Source of the DNA: Viscum album | Lineage: Eukaryota > Streptophyta > Magnoliopsida > Santalales > Viscaceae | Direction: 5' to 3' | DNA length: 64,000 bases | NCBI GenBank assembly: GCA_963277665.1 | Contig: OY728142.1 | Coordinates: 9,190,001 to 9,254,000 of the forward strand | Shown here: piece by piece, positions 13,601 through 23,337 of the stretch | Layout of the letters: each line of letters opens with the position of its first letter | Numbering within the stretch: the stretch's first letter is position 1 | Notes under the pieces: generated by a model | Databases searched by the model: none | Told to the model about the DNA's origin: nothing | Seen by the model: only the letters and a program-made list of their open reading frames with translations | Program-made: the position numbers and the translations under genes

Positions 13601-13976
13601 GAATTACTACTAAAAATGGATACACTTATATATCAATATCATGTGAGGACAAAAAAGGAATTGAATATTGAACCAAATTATAGTCATCCTCTGTCTATTT
13701 TTTGTGGAATTATTATCAAAATATTAACCTGTATATAGTAAAAAGTAATATAATAATATGAGAGAATTAATTAGAAGGAAATAACTAGAAACATTGCCAT
13801 AAAAAATATAAACATGAAATGTATCAATGATGAGAATCATTATATGTTGCAGTCATTGAGAGAAAAATGTAATCATAGATTTATGATTGAAAAAAAATAA
13901 TATTAGGAATGTCAAATGACTTATAGTGTAGTGATTGTAGTGGATCATATTGTATATAAATCCTATAGAATCCTAG

Positions 13977-14350
13977 TTGGGGAAATTTATTCTGGATTTT
14001 TCTATGACCCTCCCAAATGAAAAAGGTAAAACCTTCCCTAGGGGTCGAATTAGTGGTGAACCAGATAAGGGGGTATGGAGGCTGCCTATGAAAATCTTTG
14101 ACAGTGAGGTGATGTGTCTACATTCAGTGGTAGTGTCAGGGCAGGAGGGTTGCGGAGAGGATACCTCACAATATCATTTCATGGTAGTATGGTGTGGGGT
14201 CATGAGGGGAAGCTTCATGAGGGGAAGCATTGGGTGGAGTGGTTTGGGGAGAAGATATCTCATGTAGTAAGAGTGGTGTATAGAGGAGAGGGTTGGGATA
14301 CGAGAGATATTGGGGGAAGAGGGATGCACAAAAGATAGGGTATAGTGGGA
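13977..14350 (+). other. G-rich patch next to a CACTA-like end
   Basis: About 370 nt is strikingly G-rich on the plus strand (runs such as gaggggaagcttcatgagg, gagaggatacc) inside a very AT-poor-in-G/C landscape. A 96-residue open frame (13,977-14,267) and an overlapping 74-residue frame (14,114-14,338) exist only because stops are rare in this composition; neither shows a domain I know. A similar G-rich patch lies at the same relative place before the second CACTA-like end (32,448-32,720). I therefore treat it as part of a transposon and not as a gene. Confidence 0.45.
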
Positions 14351-14389
14351 GGGGTGAGGGAGTATGAATCCGACTTAATCAACCCTATT

Positions 14390-14532
14390 TATAATATACT
14401 TAGAATATAGTGGCATCAAATAGCCATATAACCATATTTTTAATTAAACTAGGTCTATAAATTATGTTATATCCACAGACCTAAAATACCATGGATATAG
14501 GTTCATGGATATAAATTTTTTTTCTAGTAGTG
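14390..14532 (+). mobile_element. CACTA-like DNA transposon terminus (copy 1)
   Basis: The segment ends in tttctagtagtg, which reads CACTACTAGAAA inward on the minus strand, a typical CACTA (En/Spm) terminal inverted repeat. Behind it are short subterminal repeats of the tatatcca / tggatata type (near 14,466, 14,492 and 14,508). The whole segment resembles 32,730-32,872, which ends the same way. The other end is not certain; tactactaaaaatggatac at 13,605 is a candidate, giving a non-autonomous element of about 930 bp, but I see no convincing 3-bp target duplication. Confidence 0.45.
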
Positions 14533-14871
14533 AAATCTATAGTCATTCTTGGGAGTTAATAATTTCATATCAATTTGTAAACAAAATAAATTGAAAAGTA
14601 TACATACTATATTATCTATATAATTCATCATACACCTCAAATAATTTCAATATTACACAATTAGAACATAAAAATATGTAATACATGTACAACACAGTAT
14701 GGTCTCTAAAATCGTAAACAAGAATTAAGTGAAAAATAACATAGTTTATAAAACATAATTCTTTTATAGATAAATTAGAGATAAGAGAAACCACTTCTAT
14801 GTTTTGTTGGATGAATGTTTCCTTAGTTTTATTAAATCCTATCCAAAAAAATTCTAACTATTGAATAGGTA
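14533..14871. other. Spacer between the CACTA-like end and element G
   Basis: About 340 nt of AT-rich sequence with no recognised feature. It is the left flank of the integration site of element G. Confidence 0.4.
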
Positions 14872-14876
14872 GTAAT
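14872..14876. repeat. Target-site duplication of element G, left copy (gtaat)
   Basis: gtaat lies directly left of the left LTR and again directly right of the right LTR (27,067-27,071). Five bases is the usual target duplication made by Ty3/gypsy integrases. Confidence 0.8.
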
Positions 14877-15388
14877 TATAAGGACCCATCCTTAAACCTT
14901 ACATAATATGGAATAAAATGAATAATTTACATTGAGGATCTTTTTAGGTTTATAGTTTTAGGTAATTAGGACATAACTATTACATCTCAAAAGATTACAA
15001 TGTAGACACTTCTACTAAGTTTCCATAAAATAAAAACTCTCAAAAAGAAACATGTCTAGTTCCATGTTTTATATAGCATGAATTTCCCTTGATCCCATCC
15101 TTGACACTATTCCACATTAAGTCCTGTGAAAAACATTTCAAAAAAACTTGGGGTGAGCATAAAAAGCTCAGTAAGGGAAACACAAAGAATAAAAACTGTT
15201 AGTTTTTCAAAACAAAAATTAAACCATGTCTACTTTATCAAAGTAATAGTTTTCGCCGTTATGAAGTAGTAAAAACTCTTCACTGAATAAAAGATCAATA
15301 CTTACCCTTTGTAACCAAAATATTACCATAAAACCCATATAAAGAACACATAACATATAAAGGTATCTTGTTAAATAAACATACTTAA

Positions 15389-15468
15389 ATGGAATAACCA
15401 TACAGCCGACTTCCACACATATCACTTAATGGAATAGTCATACGGCCGACTTCCATACACAATACATT
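15389..15468 (-). repeat. 40-bp tandem repeat in the G 3' LTR
   Basis: Two units start atggaataaccatac and atggaatagtcatac, 40 nt apart. Each has a centre of the form cggccgac and ends cttccac/t. In the second unit ATGGAA and TTCCAT can pair around the palindrome CGGCCG. The same pair occurs in the other G LTR near 23,850-23,930. Confidence 0.6.
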
Positions 15469-16302
15469 AGAGGTTATAATGTAAACACCTGTCCTGGTAT
15501 TCACAGCACCACCCGTCATATGGTTTATCACGTAACCACCCTTCAGATTTCTAGGTACCATTATAAAATCATAAGACATAAAACAAATATATTGGAAAGA
15601 AAAAATTCCCACACTTTGATCACAATATATCATTTAAATATATTGACATATCAAATCCATTATAAAAACCATTTTCAATACCAAAATACATAAAAGTGTA
15701 TATGGTATTTATTTTATTTTAAAAAACATTACATATTTTTGTGGAAGCCAAAGACCAAATAATACTCGCAGTGGCGGAAAATTTCATTGTCACTGCATAC
15801 GTTAAAAAAACATTCCTTTTTGTCATTTAGTAAAACGCTTCGTAGAAAAAGATTCCTTTTGTATAAAAGTAAATGTCAATGGGGTTTATACACCGTATAA
15901 AAGATAGTTGTGTATAAAATGAAATATGCCTCAATGAAAAATGATTGAGACGAAGTCCCCTACCTCAGGTCCGACTTGACTCGATCATTCTTTAACGTCC
16001 TTAATAATAAACATGAGTTAATTTTACTAGCTTAAGAACCTTTTTCAAGTTCATTATTCCTTTTATATCACTTATTACCAAGTCATGAACACTATGTAAT
16101 TATTTAAGTTAATAATGGTCGTTTTAACGATCTTTGGTACTTGAGTAAAAAATATGCTCTTTATAATTACAAGTTGTTCATGTATCCAGTATATCCAGAG
16201 TTATAATAATGATTTATATATCATATATATATCATATATATCCAGTATATACATGAAGTTATAATATTACATAATCATTTAGAGGTAAGAAATGAAATGC
16301 AC

Positions 16303-16340
16303 CATTCATGGAGACGGTAAGTTGTACATACGCATGAATG
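16303..16340 (-). other. Hairpin motif in the G 3' LTR
   Basis: Arms cattcatg (16,303-16,310) and catgaatg (16,333-16,340) are exactly complementary. The centre, read on the minus strand, has a GCGTATGTACAACTTACCGT form, the same motif as in LTRs A-E. In the other G LTR the second arm has decayed (24,710 region). Confidence 0.65.
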
Positions 16341-17053
16341 CTACTTCCATTTCTATTTCATATTTAATGGAATTAAAACATAATGATACATAATAGTATT
16401 ATAATTCCAGTATTGTATCATATGTAATATCATTAAATCTATCCTTTATACGTACCACATATGGTATTAACGAATCACATTACTTTGAGGGGGTAGTAGT
16501 CCACACTTCCTAAAATGAAGATATCGCGTTTAAAAATAATGGAAACCATAAAGGTATGCCATAAATGAAAAATACAGAAGATTAAGTAAAACATAAACAT
16601 ATTATATATCATATATAAATATAGTGACATCTTAATGGCCTCCTTTGAAGGTGTTATATGAGTGTTGAACAATCATCGTTCCATGAGGAAAAAATACGCC
16701 ATCCACAAAAATAGTATGTTCTTTAACCATTAGATGTAGGTGTGTGTAAGTGTAGCTCTAATACTTATTATAACAACATACTAGTATATTTATGATACTG
16801 GTGTTGTTACAAAAGAAAGGAATGAAAATAGTTTAGGGGGTTGGAGAAGAAAAATAACACATAAGAACACAACAGAAAACACTCCCTAAAAAACAGATAA
16901 CTCTTTTTGATTTGAGCTCAAAGGCTTCCTTGGGAAGACTTCTGCCCAACGTGAGGCCTCAAGGAGTAAGCGAGGAATGTTTAGAGACAAAAAGATAAGA
17001 GCTTGGCCGAACCAAAGTCTTGAGAGGTGTGGGTATGGAGGTAGAGGTGGGGT

Positions 17054-17064
17054 CCTTTTATAAG
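17054..17064 (-). promoter_or_regulatory. LTR TATA box (G 3' LTR)
   Basis: The minus strand reads CTTATAAAAGG after a CCTCTTCTCCT pyrimidine run, the same promoter layout as in LTR C (41,895) and in the other G LTR (25,431). This is the likely RNA polymerase II core promoter of the element. Confidence 0.6.
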
Positions 17065-18690
17065 AGGAGAAGAGGGGCACTCTTGGAAAGTTAAGAAAAG
17101 ATACTTTATTATAAAATTATTTTCAGATACAAAGGGTACCAAAATTATATATTTTGACGATAAGGTGATAAGAGTTAGAAATCAACCCATCCAATAGGTT
17201 TTTGACATGTGTAGGTCTTAGATTTTACATTATCATTTCATTTTTTTTAAATCGTTAAATAATGAGGTAATCGTTGCATCATCATGGTATCATAAATAAT
17301 TTAATTTATTTAATGTATAAAAATTATAAAACAAATATCATGATGTAGGAAATCTTTTTGGATTTATAATTAATATTAATAGTCAAAAATATGACTTGTA
17401 TATCCCCATTTATAATTTTTTTTAGTAAACAATTCATGTTTGAGACATTATAATTTTAACATTAAATAAAAAGTGTTTAATTTCATTTTCCTACCAAAGT
17501 GGATCCATGGGGTCCCCAAGTTGACCCATGGATTTTCTTGGATGGCCATGACACATCCAATAAGGGTAGGACATGTGTAATGTTCATTTCATATTATTAA
17601 AACATTATTTTTACCTTAAACTACAGTAATTACCTCTAATCGAGATTAATAAACTTAAAAGTTACTATTTACCATAAAATTATTTTAATCCCATTGAACC
17701 GCATTTTACTTATTAATGACAACCATGTATGTTGGATTTTTGAAATTCAAAAAACAGAGGTGGTAAATTTTTATTTAAACAAAAGATCAGTTTTTTTAAG
17801 TACCACTTAATGGTTTCACTATTCATAAAAAATTGATGTTTTTCAGAAAAATACCAAAACATCACCCTAAGATATATTTGATATTCTGAATTCAAAAATG
17901 AAGTCTATTTTACAAAATTCTAAACATATAAGTTGCATTAATTAATTTAATATTTAGTTCCCACTGTCAGAGCAAAGAGCGTGTTTTTATGAAACAATAA
18001 GTATCAAAAGATTGACACTAGTTTAAGTCTGATTTCAAAGTGAAATTAATTCCAATAACCAATATTGGATTAAATGGTAAAAATATATTCTAATTTAACT
18101 TTAAAACCAATTCAAACGATAATATATTCATATAAATAAATTAGATTAAAAAGAGGTTTTAAATTAAAATACATCATTTTTCACTATTCATTTAAAAATG
18201 AACTTTATCGGAAAAATTCCAAAAATTTACACAAAGTAAATTTTGATGTCCCGATTCTAAAAAATAATTTTATTTGGTCCAATAGAATGTATAAGAGTGA
18301 CCAAAAATATATTTAATGAAGTTTCTCCATCAAAAGGTGATAAGTGGACCTTTTGTGAATATTAGAGTATCTATGCCTAAAATTGAATTCTTTTCCTATT
18401 TTAAGCCTTCATCCATTATTGGATAAATGTAAAAACATTTATCAAACATATATAATCATATTTTAGTTATTTCTATTCATTCCCGCCAATACAACAGCTA
18501 CGTGTTAACTACCATTTAAAATAATTTTATTTTATTACTAATGTGAAACGTAAGATTTCAAAGAAACTCTTTGTTGCGTATCGGGTACGCTATCGAGCAT
18601 AGAAACCCCTTTAAAGTAAAATTAATATTTAATTCTCAAGTATTAGTAAATATTAAAATGTATTATTCTTTATTTACCCTGGATGTTACA

Positions 18691-18708
18691 TCCTTCCCCC
18701 CTTTTGAG
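18691..18708 (-). other. Polypurine tract of element G
   Basis: The minus strand reads CTCAAAAGGGGGGAAGGA directly before the TGTAACATCC start of the 3' LTR. This is where plus-strand DNA synthesis would be primed during reverse transcription. Confidence 0.8.
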
Positions 18709-18737
18709 AATTGTGTCCTCACAATTTTATTCACTTA

Positions 18738-18826
18738 TCAAAATAAGGGGGTGTATTTATCCCTGATAGAATTTTCAGATTCCCACATTGCCTCTTCATC
18801 CATATGGTTTTTCCACAAAACCATTA
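18738..18826 (-). pseudogene. Chromodomain remnant at the C-terminus of element G pol
   Basis: The minus-strand frame reads VLWKNHMDEEAMWE (about 18,785-18,826) and then IRDKYTPLF before a TGA at 18,738-18,740. This matches the VLWRNHxxEEATWE...YP.LF ending of Tekay/Del-type chromovirus integrases, where the domain is thought to steer integration to particular chromatin. It is the last piece of pol, about 30 nt upstream of the polypurine tract. The C-terminal stretch is open although the pol before it is broken by stops. Confidence 0.75.
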
Positions 18827-19440
18827 CCTGGTAAATTACCTTATTTCACAACACATGCTCTCTTCGGTCAAGAATCTGGACTGGTTGATTTTCATAAGAG
18901 AGATTCTCTTCCAACTAAACTACCTCTGGGCTCAAAACATGAGATAAATCTGGCATATACTTTCTCAACATCGAAACATGAAAAACATTGTGTACCTGAG
19001 ATAAACTCAGAGGTAAAACCACTCGATAAGCAACTGATCCAACTTTCTCTAGAATTTCATACGGTCCAATGAACCTTGGACTCAGCTTTCCTTTCTTAAC
19101 AAATCACATCACACTTTTCCATGGTGAAACTTTGAGAAAAACATGACCACCTACCTCGAAAGATAGATCCTTCCTCCTATTATCCGCATAACTCTTCTAC
19201 CTGCTCTGAGATATTCTCATGTGTTTCTGAATCAACTGAAATTTTTATGCCATCTATTCTACCAATTCTGGTCCCATCAGCTTCCTTTCACCCACTTCAT
19301 CCCAAAAAGCTGAAGATTGACATCGCTTCCCATATAATGCCACAAATGGTGCCATATGTATACTGGAATGAAAACTGTTATTATAATAAACTCAACCAAA
19401 GAAGGATGTTGGTCCCAACTTCCCTGATAATTCATCGAAC
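18827..19440 (-). pseudogene. Integrase C-terminal region of element G pol
   Basis: Minus-strand frames give pieces such as RKDLSFEVG and HVFLKVSPWK (about 19,110-19,160), KKGKLSPRFIGPYEIL (about 19,050-19,100) and VHNVFHVSMLRKYM (about 18,955-19,000). These are the standard landmarks between the integrase core and the chromodomain in plant chromoviruses (GPY/F module). They are spread over more than one frame, so there are frameshifts as well as stops. Confidence 0.7.
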
Positions 19441-20110
19441 AAGAACATAGCATATCCTCTAATGTCTGAATTGTTCATTCTGACTACCCATCTAATTGCG
19501 GATGAAAATCTGTACTAAAATTTAATTCAGTACCCAACGACTTCTGAAGGCCCTTCCAAAAGTTAGAAGTAAACCTGGGATCACAGTCAGATACAATGGA
19601 GAGAGGTACTCTATTTAACCGGACTATCTCTTTAAGATACAAATGGGAAAGTTGATCTAGGAAAAAATTATCTCGTATGGAAAGGAAATGAGCAGATTTA
19701 TTCAAGCCATCAACAATAACCCAGATTGCATTATTACCTCGAGGTGTCTTCGGTAATCCCACAACGAAGTCCGTGGATATATTCTCCCATTCCCACCCTG
19801 GTACTGGTAAAGGATGAAGCATCCCTTTTGGTAACTTCCGTTCTACTTTAACCTATTGACAAGTCAAACACATTACAGTAAAATCGTCAATATCCCTTTT
19901 CATTCCGTCCCACGAGTAATACTCTTCAAGATCACTATACATCTTATTACTGCGAGGATGGACTAAAAATAGAGAACTATGAGATTCACATAACAAATCT
20001 CTCTTCAACTGTGAATCACAAGGCATACACAATCTCTTTCCAAATCTAAAAAAATCATTATCAATGATGAATTTAGGGAACTTACCCTTCTAAACCAGCT
20101 CTACCTTTTT
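19441..20110 (-). pseudogene. Integrase zinc finger and catalytic core of element G pol
   Basis: The HHCC finger is seen as HPRSNKMYSDLEEYYSWDGM and, further on, CLTCQ (about 19,855-19,960). The catalytic core follows in an open frame of 112 codons (19,484-19,822), with the first Asp in ISTDFVVGLPKTPRG and the second in IVSDCDPRFTSNFW, where the usual SDRDPRF has Cys for Arg. The region that should hold the third acidic residue (SE.TIQ near 19,460) has a stop right after it. Integrase would insert the cDNA into the host genome in the nucleus. It is inactive as it stands. Confidence 0.85.
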
Positions 20111-20129
20111 CTACAACTCGCTGTCTTGC

Positions 20130-20720
20130 TACTATGCTTGCTTAATTCTGTCTGATAGAGAAGATTTCACTGATACCTGAAACAAAACAGAAGGAAATCT
20201 TGCACCAAAAACATCTATGAAAAAATTCATCAAATCATTAACCAAAGGATCACGTTGAAAATGTAGCATGGTTAATGAAGTATTACTTTTTCGACTCAAA
20301 GCATCATCCACTTTATTTTCTTTTCCTAGATGGTAATGAATTGTACAATCATAATCCTTGATTAATTCTATCCATCTCCTCTGTCTCATGTTCAATTCTT
20401 TCTGAGTGAATATATACTTTAATCTTTTCTGATCAGTATATATTTCACACATTACTCCATACAAATGATGCCTCCAAATTTTTAAATCAAAAACAAAATC
20501 AGCTAATTCTCAATCATTTTTATGGTAATTTACCTCATGTGTTTTCAACTAAAGTCAAGCATAAGAAATTACCTGATCATTTTTCATAAGGACACAACCA
20601 TGTCCTTTCAATGAAGGATCACTGTAGATAACAAACTCACCATTCCTGGAAGGAAGTTCCAAAACTGGAGCATTCACCAATCTTTTTTTCAACTCTTGAA
20701 AACAGTCATCACATTCTTTC
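20130..20720 (-). pseudogene. RNase H domain of element G pol
   Basis: FVIYSDPSLKGHGCVLM (about 20,575-20,630) is the first catalytic block, usually SDAS.KGLGCVLMQ, and has Pro for Ala. [15 protein letters not shown] and [20 protein letters not shown] (20,300-20,450) follow, ending in DALSRK. RNase H removes the RNA template during reverse transcription. A stop and a reading break lie between the two blocks, near 20,465-20,555. Confidence 0.85.
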
Positions 20721-21540
20721 GTCCAGATAAACTTAACACGCTTCCAAGTTAGCATAGTCATTGGACTAGATAATCGTGAAAATATTTGAACAAACCATCG
20801 GTAGTAACCTGCCAAACCAAGAAAACTATGGATCTCGGTTACATTTGTGGGTCTCGGCCATTCTTCAACAACTTTTTTTAGCAGGATCAATAGTTATTCC
20901 ATCTTTTGAAACAATGTGACCCAGGAAAGAAATTTGTTGTAACCAAAACTCACACATGCTAAATTTTCCATACAGTTTCTTTTCTTTTAAGGTTTCAAGA
21001 TAACCCTTAAATGACATTCATGCTCTTCTTTACATTTATAAAACACCAAAATATCATCAATGAAAACAACCACAAACTTATCCAAGAACTCATGGAAAAT
21101 TATTTTCATAAGGTCCATGAATACAATAGGTGCATTAGTTAACCCAAATGTCATAACTATAGATTCATAATGGCTATATCTAGTACGGAACGCAGTATTC
21201 GGAACATCAGCTTATTTTACTTTCAACTGATCGAACCCCGACCTCAAGTCAATCTTCGAAAAATACTGAGCTCCCTAGATCTGATCAAACAAATCATCAA
21301 TATGAGGAAAAGGATACTTGTTCTTAACAGTAATGTTATTCAAGGTTATATAATCAATGCAAAGTATCATTGAACCATCATTCTTTTTAACAAACAAGGG
21401 AAGAGGACCCCATGGTGATGTGATAGATCGAATTAAACCTTTATCTAATAACTCCTGCAATTGCTTCATTAACACTAAATGTTCAAATTAATCCATTCGA
21501 TAAGGGGGTTTTGAAGTTGGTTTAGAATCAGGAACTAAGT
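20721..21540 (-). pseudogene. Reverse transcriptase domain of element G pol
   Basis: The domain begins after SKPPYRMD (21,490). It contains [16 protein letters not shown] and [16 protein letters not shown] (21,340-21,440), [15 protein letters not shown], and SKIDLRSGF (about 21,230). The catalytic FIDD box is encoded at 21,052-21,063, a normal chromovirus variant of YxDD. WPRPTNVTEIHSFLGLAGYY (20,800-20,870) is the thumb/connection start. Stops occur after YRMD, after DLFDQI and elsewhere. The order and spacing are those of Ty3/gypsy. Confidence 0.88.
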
Positions 21541-22110
21541 CAACAATAAATTCAACATCCCGATCATGAATAATACTATGAAACTCATCAGAAAAAACAT
21601 CAAGATACTCATTTACCACTGGCACATCATTAATCTGAACAGTTCCTTTATTTTCAACAATATGTTCATGGTAACATTGATTTCCATCTTTTACTAGTTT
21701 CTCAACTTCCTGATATGTTTTCAAAATCAAGGGTTCATTCTTGTTCACAAACTGAAAATATTTTTGAAAAGAAACAATTTTAGCTCTGCAGTCAATCTTA
21801 GCATGATAAAAAGAAAGCCAATCCATGACCAAAATAAAATAAAACTCTACTAGAGGTAAAAAAAAAAGGTTTTCTGGTGGATACTTTCCGCACACAAGGA
21901 TAGGAAGGTTCATATAATTCCTTTTTGTCTCAACATTCCATCGAGGTGTTTTTACCATATGTTCATGATTCATATCTTGAGATGGAATTTCCAATTTACT
22001 AGAAATCTTCTCAGAAATGAATGAATGTTTAGACACTGAATCAAACAACACATTGGCATAATCTGAACAAACAAACAGTGTACCTAATACTACTTCATTC
22101 GACGGCCCAA
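21541..22110 (-). pseudogene. Aspartic protease of element G pol
   Basis: NVLFDSVSKHSFIS (about 22,013-22,055) corresponds to the retroelement protease active site VLFDSGATHSFIS, with DSG changed to DSV, which should destroy catalysis. Downstream FILVMDWLSFYHAKIDCR (about 21,790-21,850) is the C-terminal landmark (usually ILGMDWL). The piece lies in an open frame of 243 codons (21,488-22,219) that starts in the last gag zinc knuckle, so gag and pol share one frame here. Confidence 0.82.
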
Positions 22111-23200
22111 AATCTACTGAAGTAGTTTCAAAGGATTTCACCACCCCTTTATGCTTGTAGTTTGGTTGCTTTCCCCCAGTTGAGTTCATCATTAGACACT
22201 CATTTGCATAATGACCCATTTCATTACACTTAAAACCTCTTACTACTAGATTTTCATTGCCTGCTTGATCATCTTTGGTATAGTTACGAGAAATATGACC
22301 TTACTTACCACACCAAAAGCACTTTCTAGACTTGGATAAACATTCTACATGATTCATTTTACCACACTTCTCATAGGATGGATATTTGGTTTTCTTAACT
22401 CCTTGTTTCATTAATGAATTATTCCCCTTTCCCTGCCAACTGGTCCTCTTATTCTGTTGTTTTTCAAAGAACACCTGATCATCGACAAACTCCATTTCCA
22501 CCTTCTCCGCACATCGAACAAGTTTTTCAAAACTTTTGATCTCACGAGAAGCTAAATACTATCGATACTTTGGCTTTAACCCTGAGTAAAAATGGATTAT
22601 TTTACTATCAAGATCTCATATGAAGTTTCGGGAACACCTTTCCAATCGAGTGAACTTTGCTTCATAAGCAGCCACTGATTCATCCTCCTAACTCAATTCT
22701 AGAAATTGTTTTCCATCCTAAGACGAACCACCTTAGGAAAATATTTCTCAAGAAACATACCTTTTAATTCATCCCAGTGAAGATCATCAATCTCATCAGT
22801 ATCCCTGATATTTTTCACCATCGACCACCACTGATCAGCTTCACCTTTAAAACGTTAAACCACAAGACTATCCTTTTGATGTTCTGAACACCCCATGACA
22901 TCAAAAATCTTCTCCAGTGCTCTAATCCACCCTTCGGCTAGCACTTGGTCAGATGATCCTCTGAATGATGGGGGATTTTTCCTCATGAAATGTTCCACCA
23001 CTGACATGTTCCTCTGTGGTTGAGCTGGCTGATCTCGTGCATGGATGCCACCACCATTTATAGCCTGATTCAACTGTGCCATCACTACAACAAACTGTTC
23101 AGTTCCAATTCCCACCATCTCAGGTTGCTGATTTGGATGGTTGTCTTCCTCCTAATGTCATCCCAACATAGCCGCTTTGTTTCCTCTGCGGAAAACCATT
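22111..23200 (-). pseudogene. gag of element G (capsid and zinc knuckles)
   Basis: The N-terminal part is open from 23,118 to 22,855 (MVGIGTEQFVVVMAQLNQAI...), with NPPSFRGSSDQVLAEGWIRAL being the usual start of the Retrotrans_gag region. After a stop the frame continues ADQWWSMVK and WDELKGMFLEKYFPK (22,730-22,850). Near 22,440-22,500 MEFVDDQVFFEKQQNKR follows. Three knuckle-like pieces lie at 22,180-22,380 (CGKMNHVEC, CFWCGK then a stop and GHISRNY, CNEMGHYANEC); the last is an intact CX2-3CX4HX4C-like motif in spacing apart from its first Cys. Gag forms the particle and packages RNA. At least three stops or shifts break it. Confidence 0.82.
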
Positions 23201-23319
23201 CTGAACACAGAAATATCTTAGGTGAAACAATATGGTAATCTTTAAATGCAATATCATTTCAGTCATACCATAAATTAATTTATAATTTAACAATTTTATA
23301 ACTCTTAAAGTTGTCTAAA

Positions 23320-23337
23320 CCGACCTTTGATACCAAC
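23320..23337 (-). other. Primer-binding site of element G (initiator tRNA-Met)
   Basis: The minus strand reads GTTGGTATCAAAGGTCGG immediately after the 5' LTR end (CCTTATA at 23,338). TGGTATCA is the standard initiator-Met match; the next bases have drifted from GAGC. Confidence 0.82.

Larger units (their letters stand above)
14877..18690 (-). repeat. Element G 3' LTR
   Basis: This 3.81 kb repeat is colinear with 23,338-27,066. In element direction it begins TGTAACATCC (complement of 18,681-18,690) and ends ...CCTTATA at 14,877. It has a TATA box at 17,054-17,064, hairpin motifs at 16,303-16,340 and about 16,480-16,515, and a 40-bp tandem repeat at 15,389-15,468. Confidence 0.88.

Noticed and set aside
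13605..14532. Complete 930-bp CACTA element with both termini
   Set aside because: The left candidate tactactaaaaat differs from the right terminus in its first base and lacks a G, and the three flanking bases (aat, aaa) do not agree. Only the right end is reported.
18745..18752. Second polypurine-like run (aaggggg) near the pol stop of element G
   Set aside because: It is on the plus strand, inside the chromodomain-coding stretch, in the wrong orientation and away from the LTR edge. The run at 18,691-18,708 fits properly.
21170..21373. 67-codon plus-strand frame
   Set aside because: It is the antisense shadow of the element G reverse transcriptase. The plus-strand frames at 18,571, 18,788, 19,247 and 23,020 likewise lie antisense to element G pol and gag.
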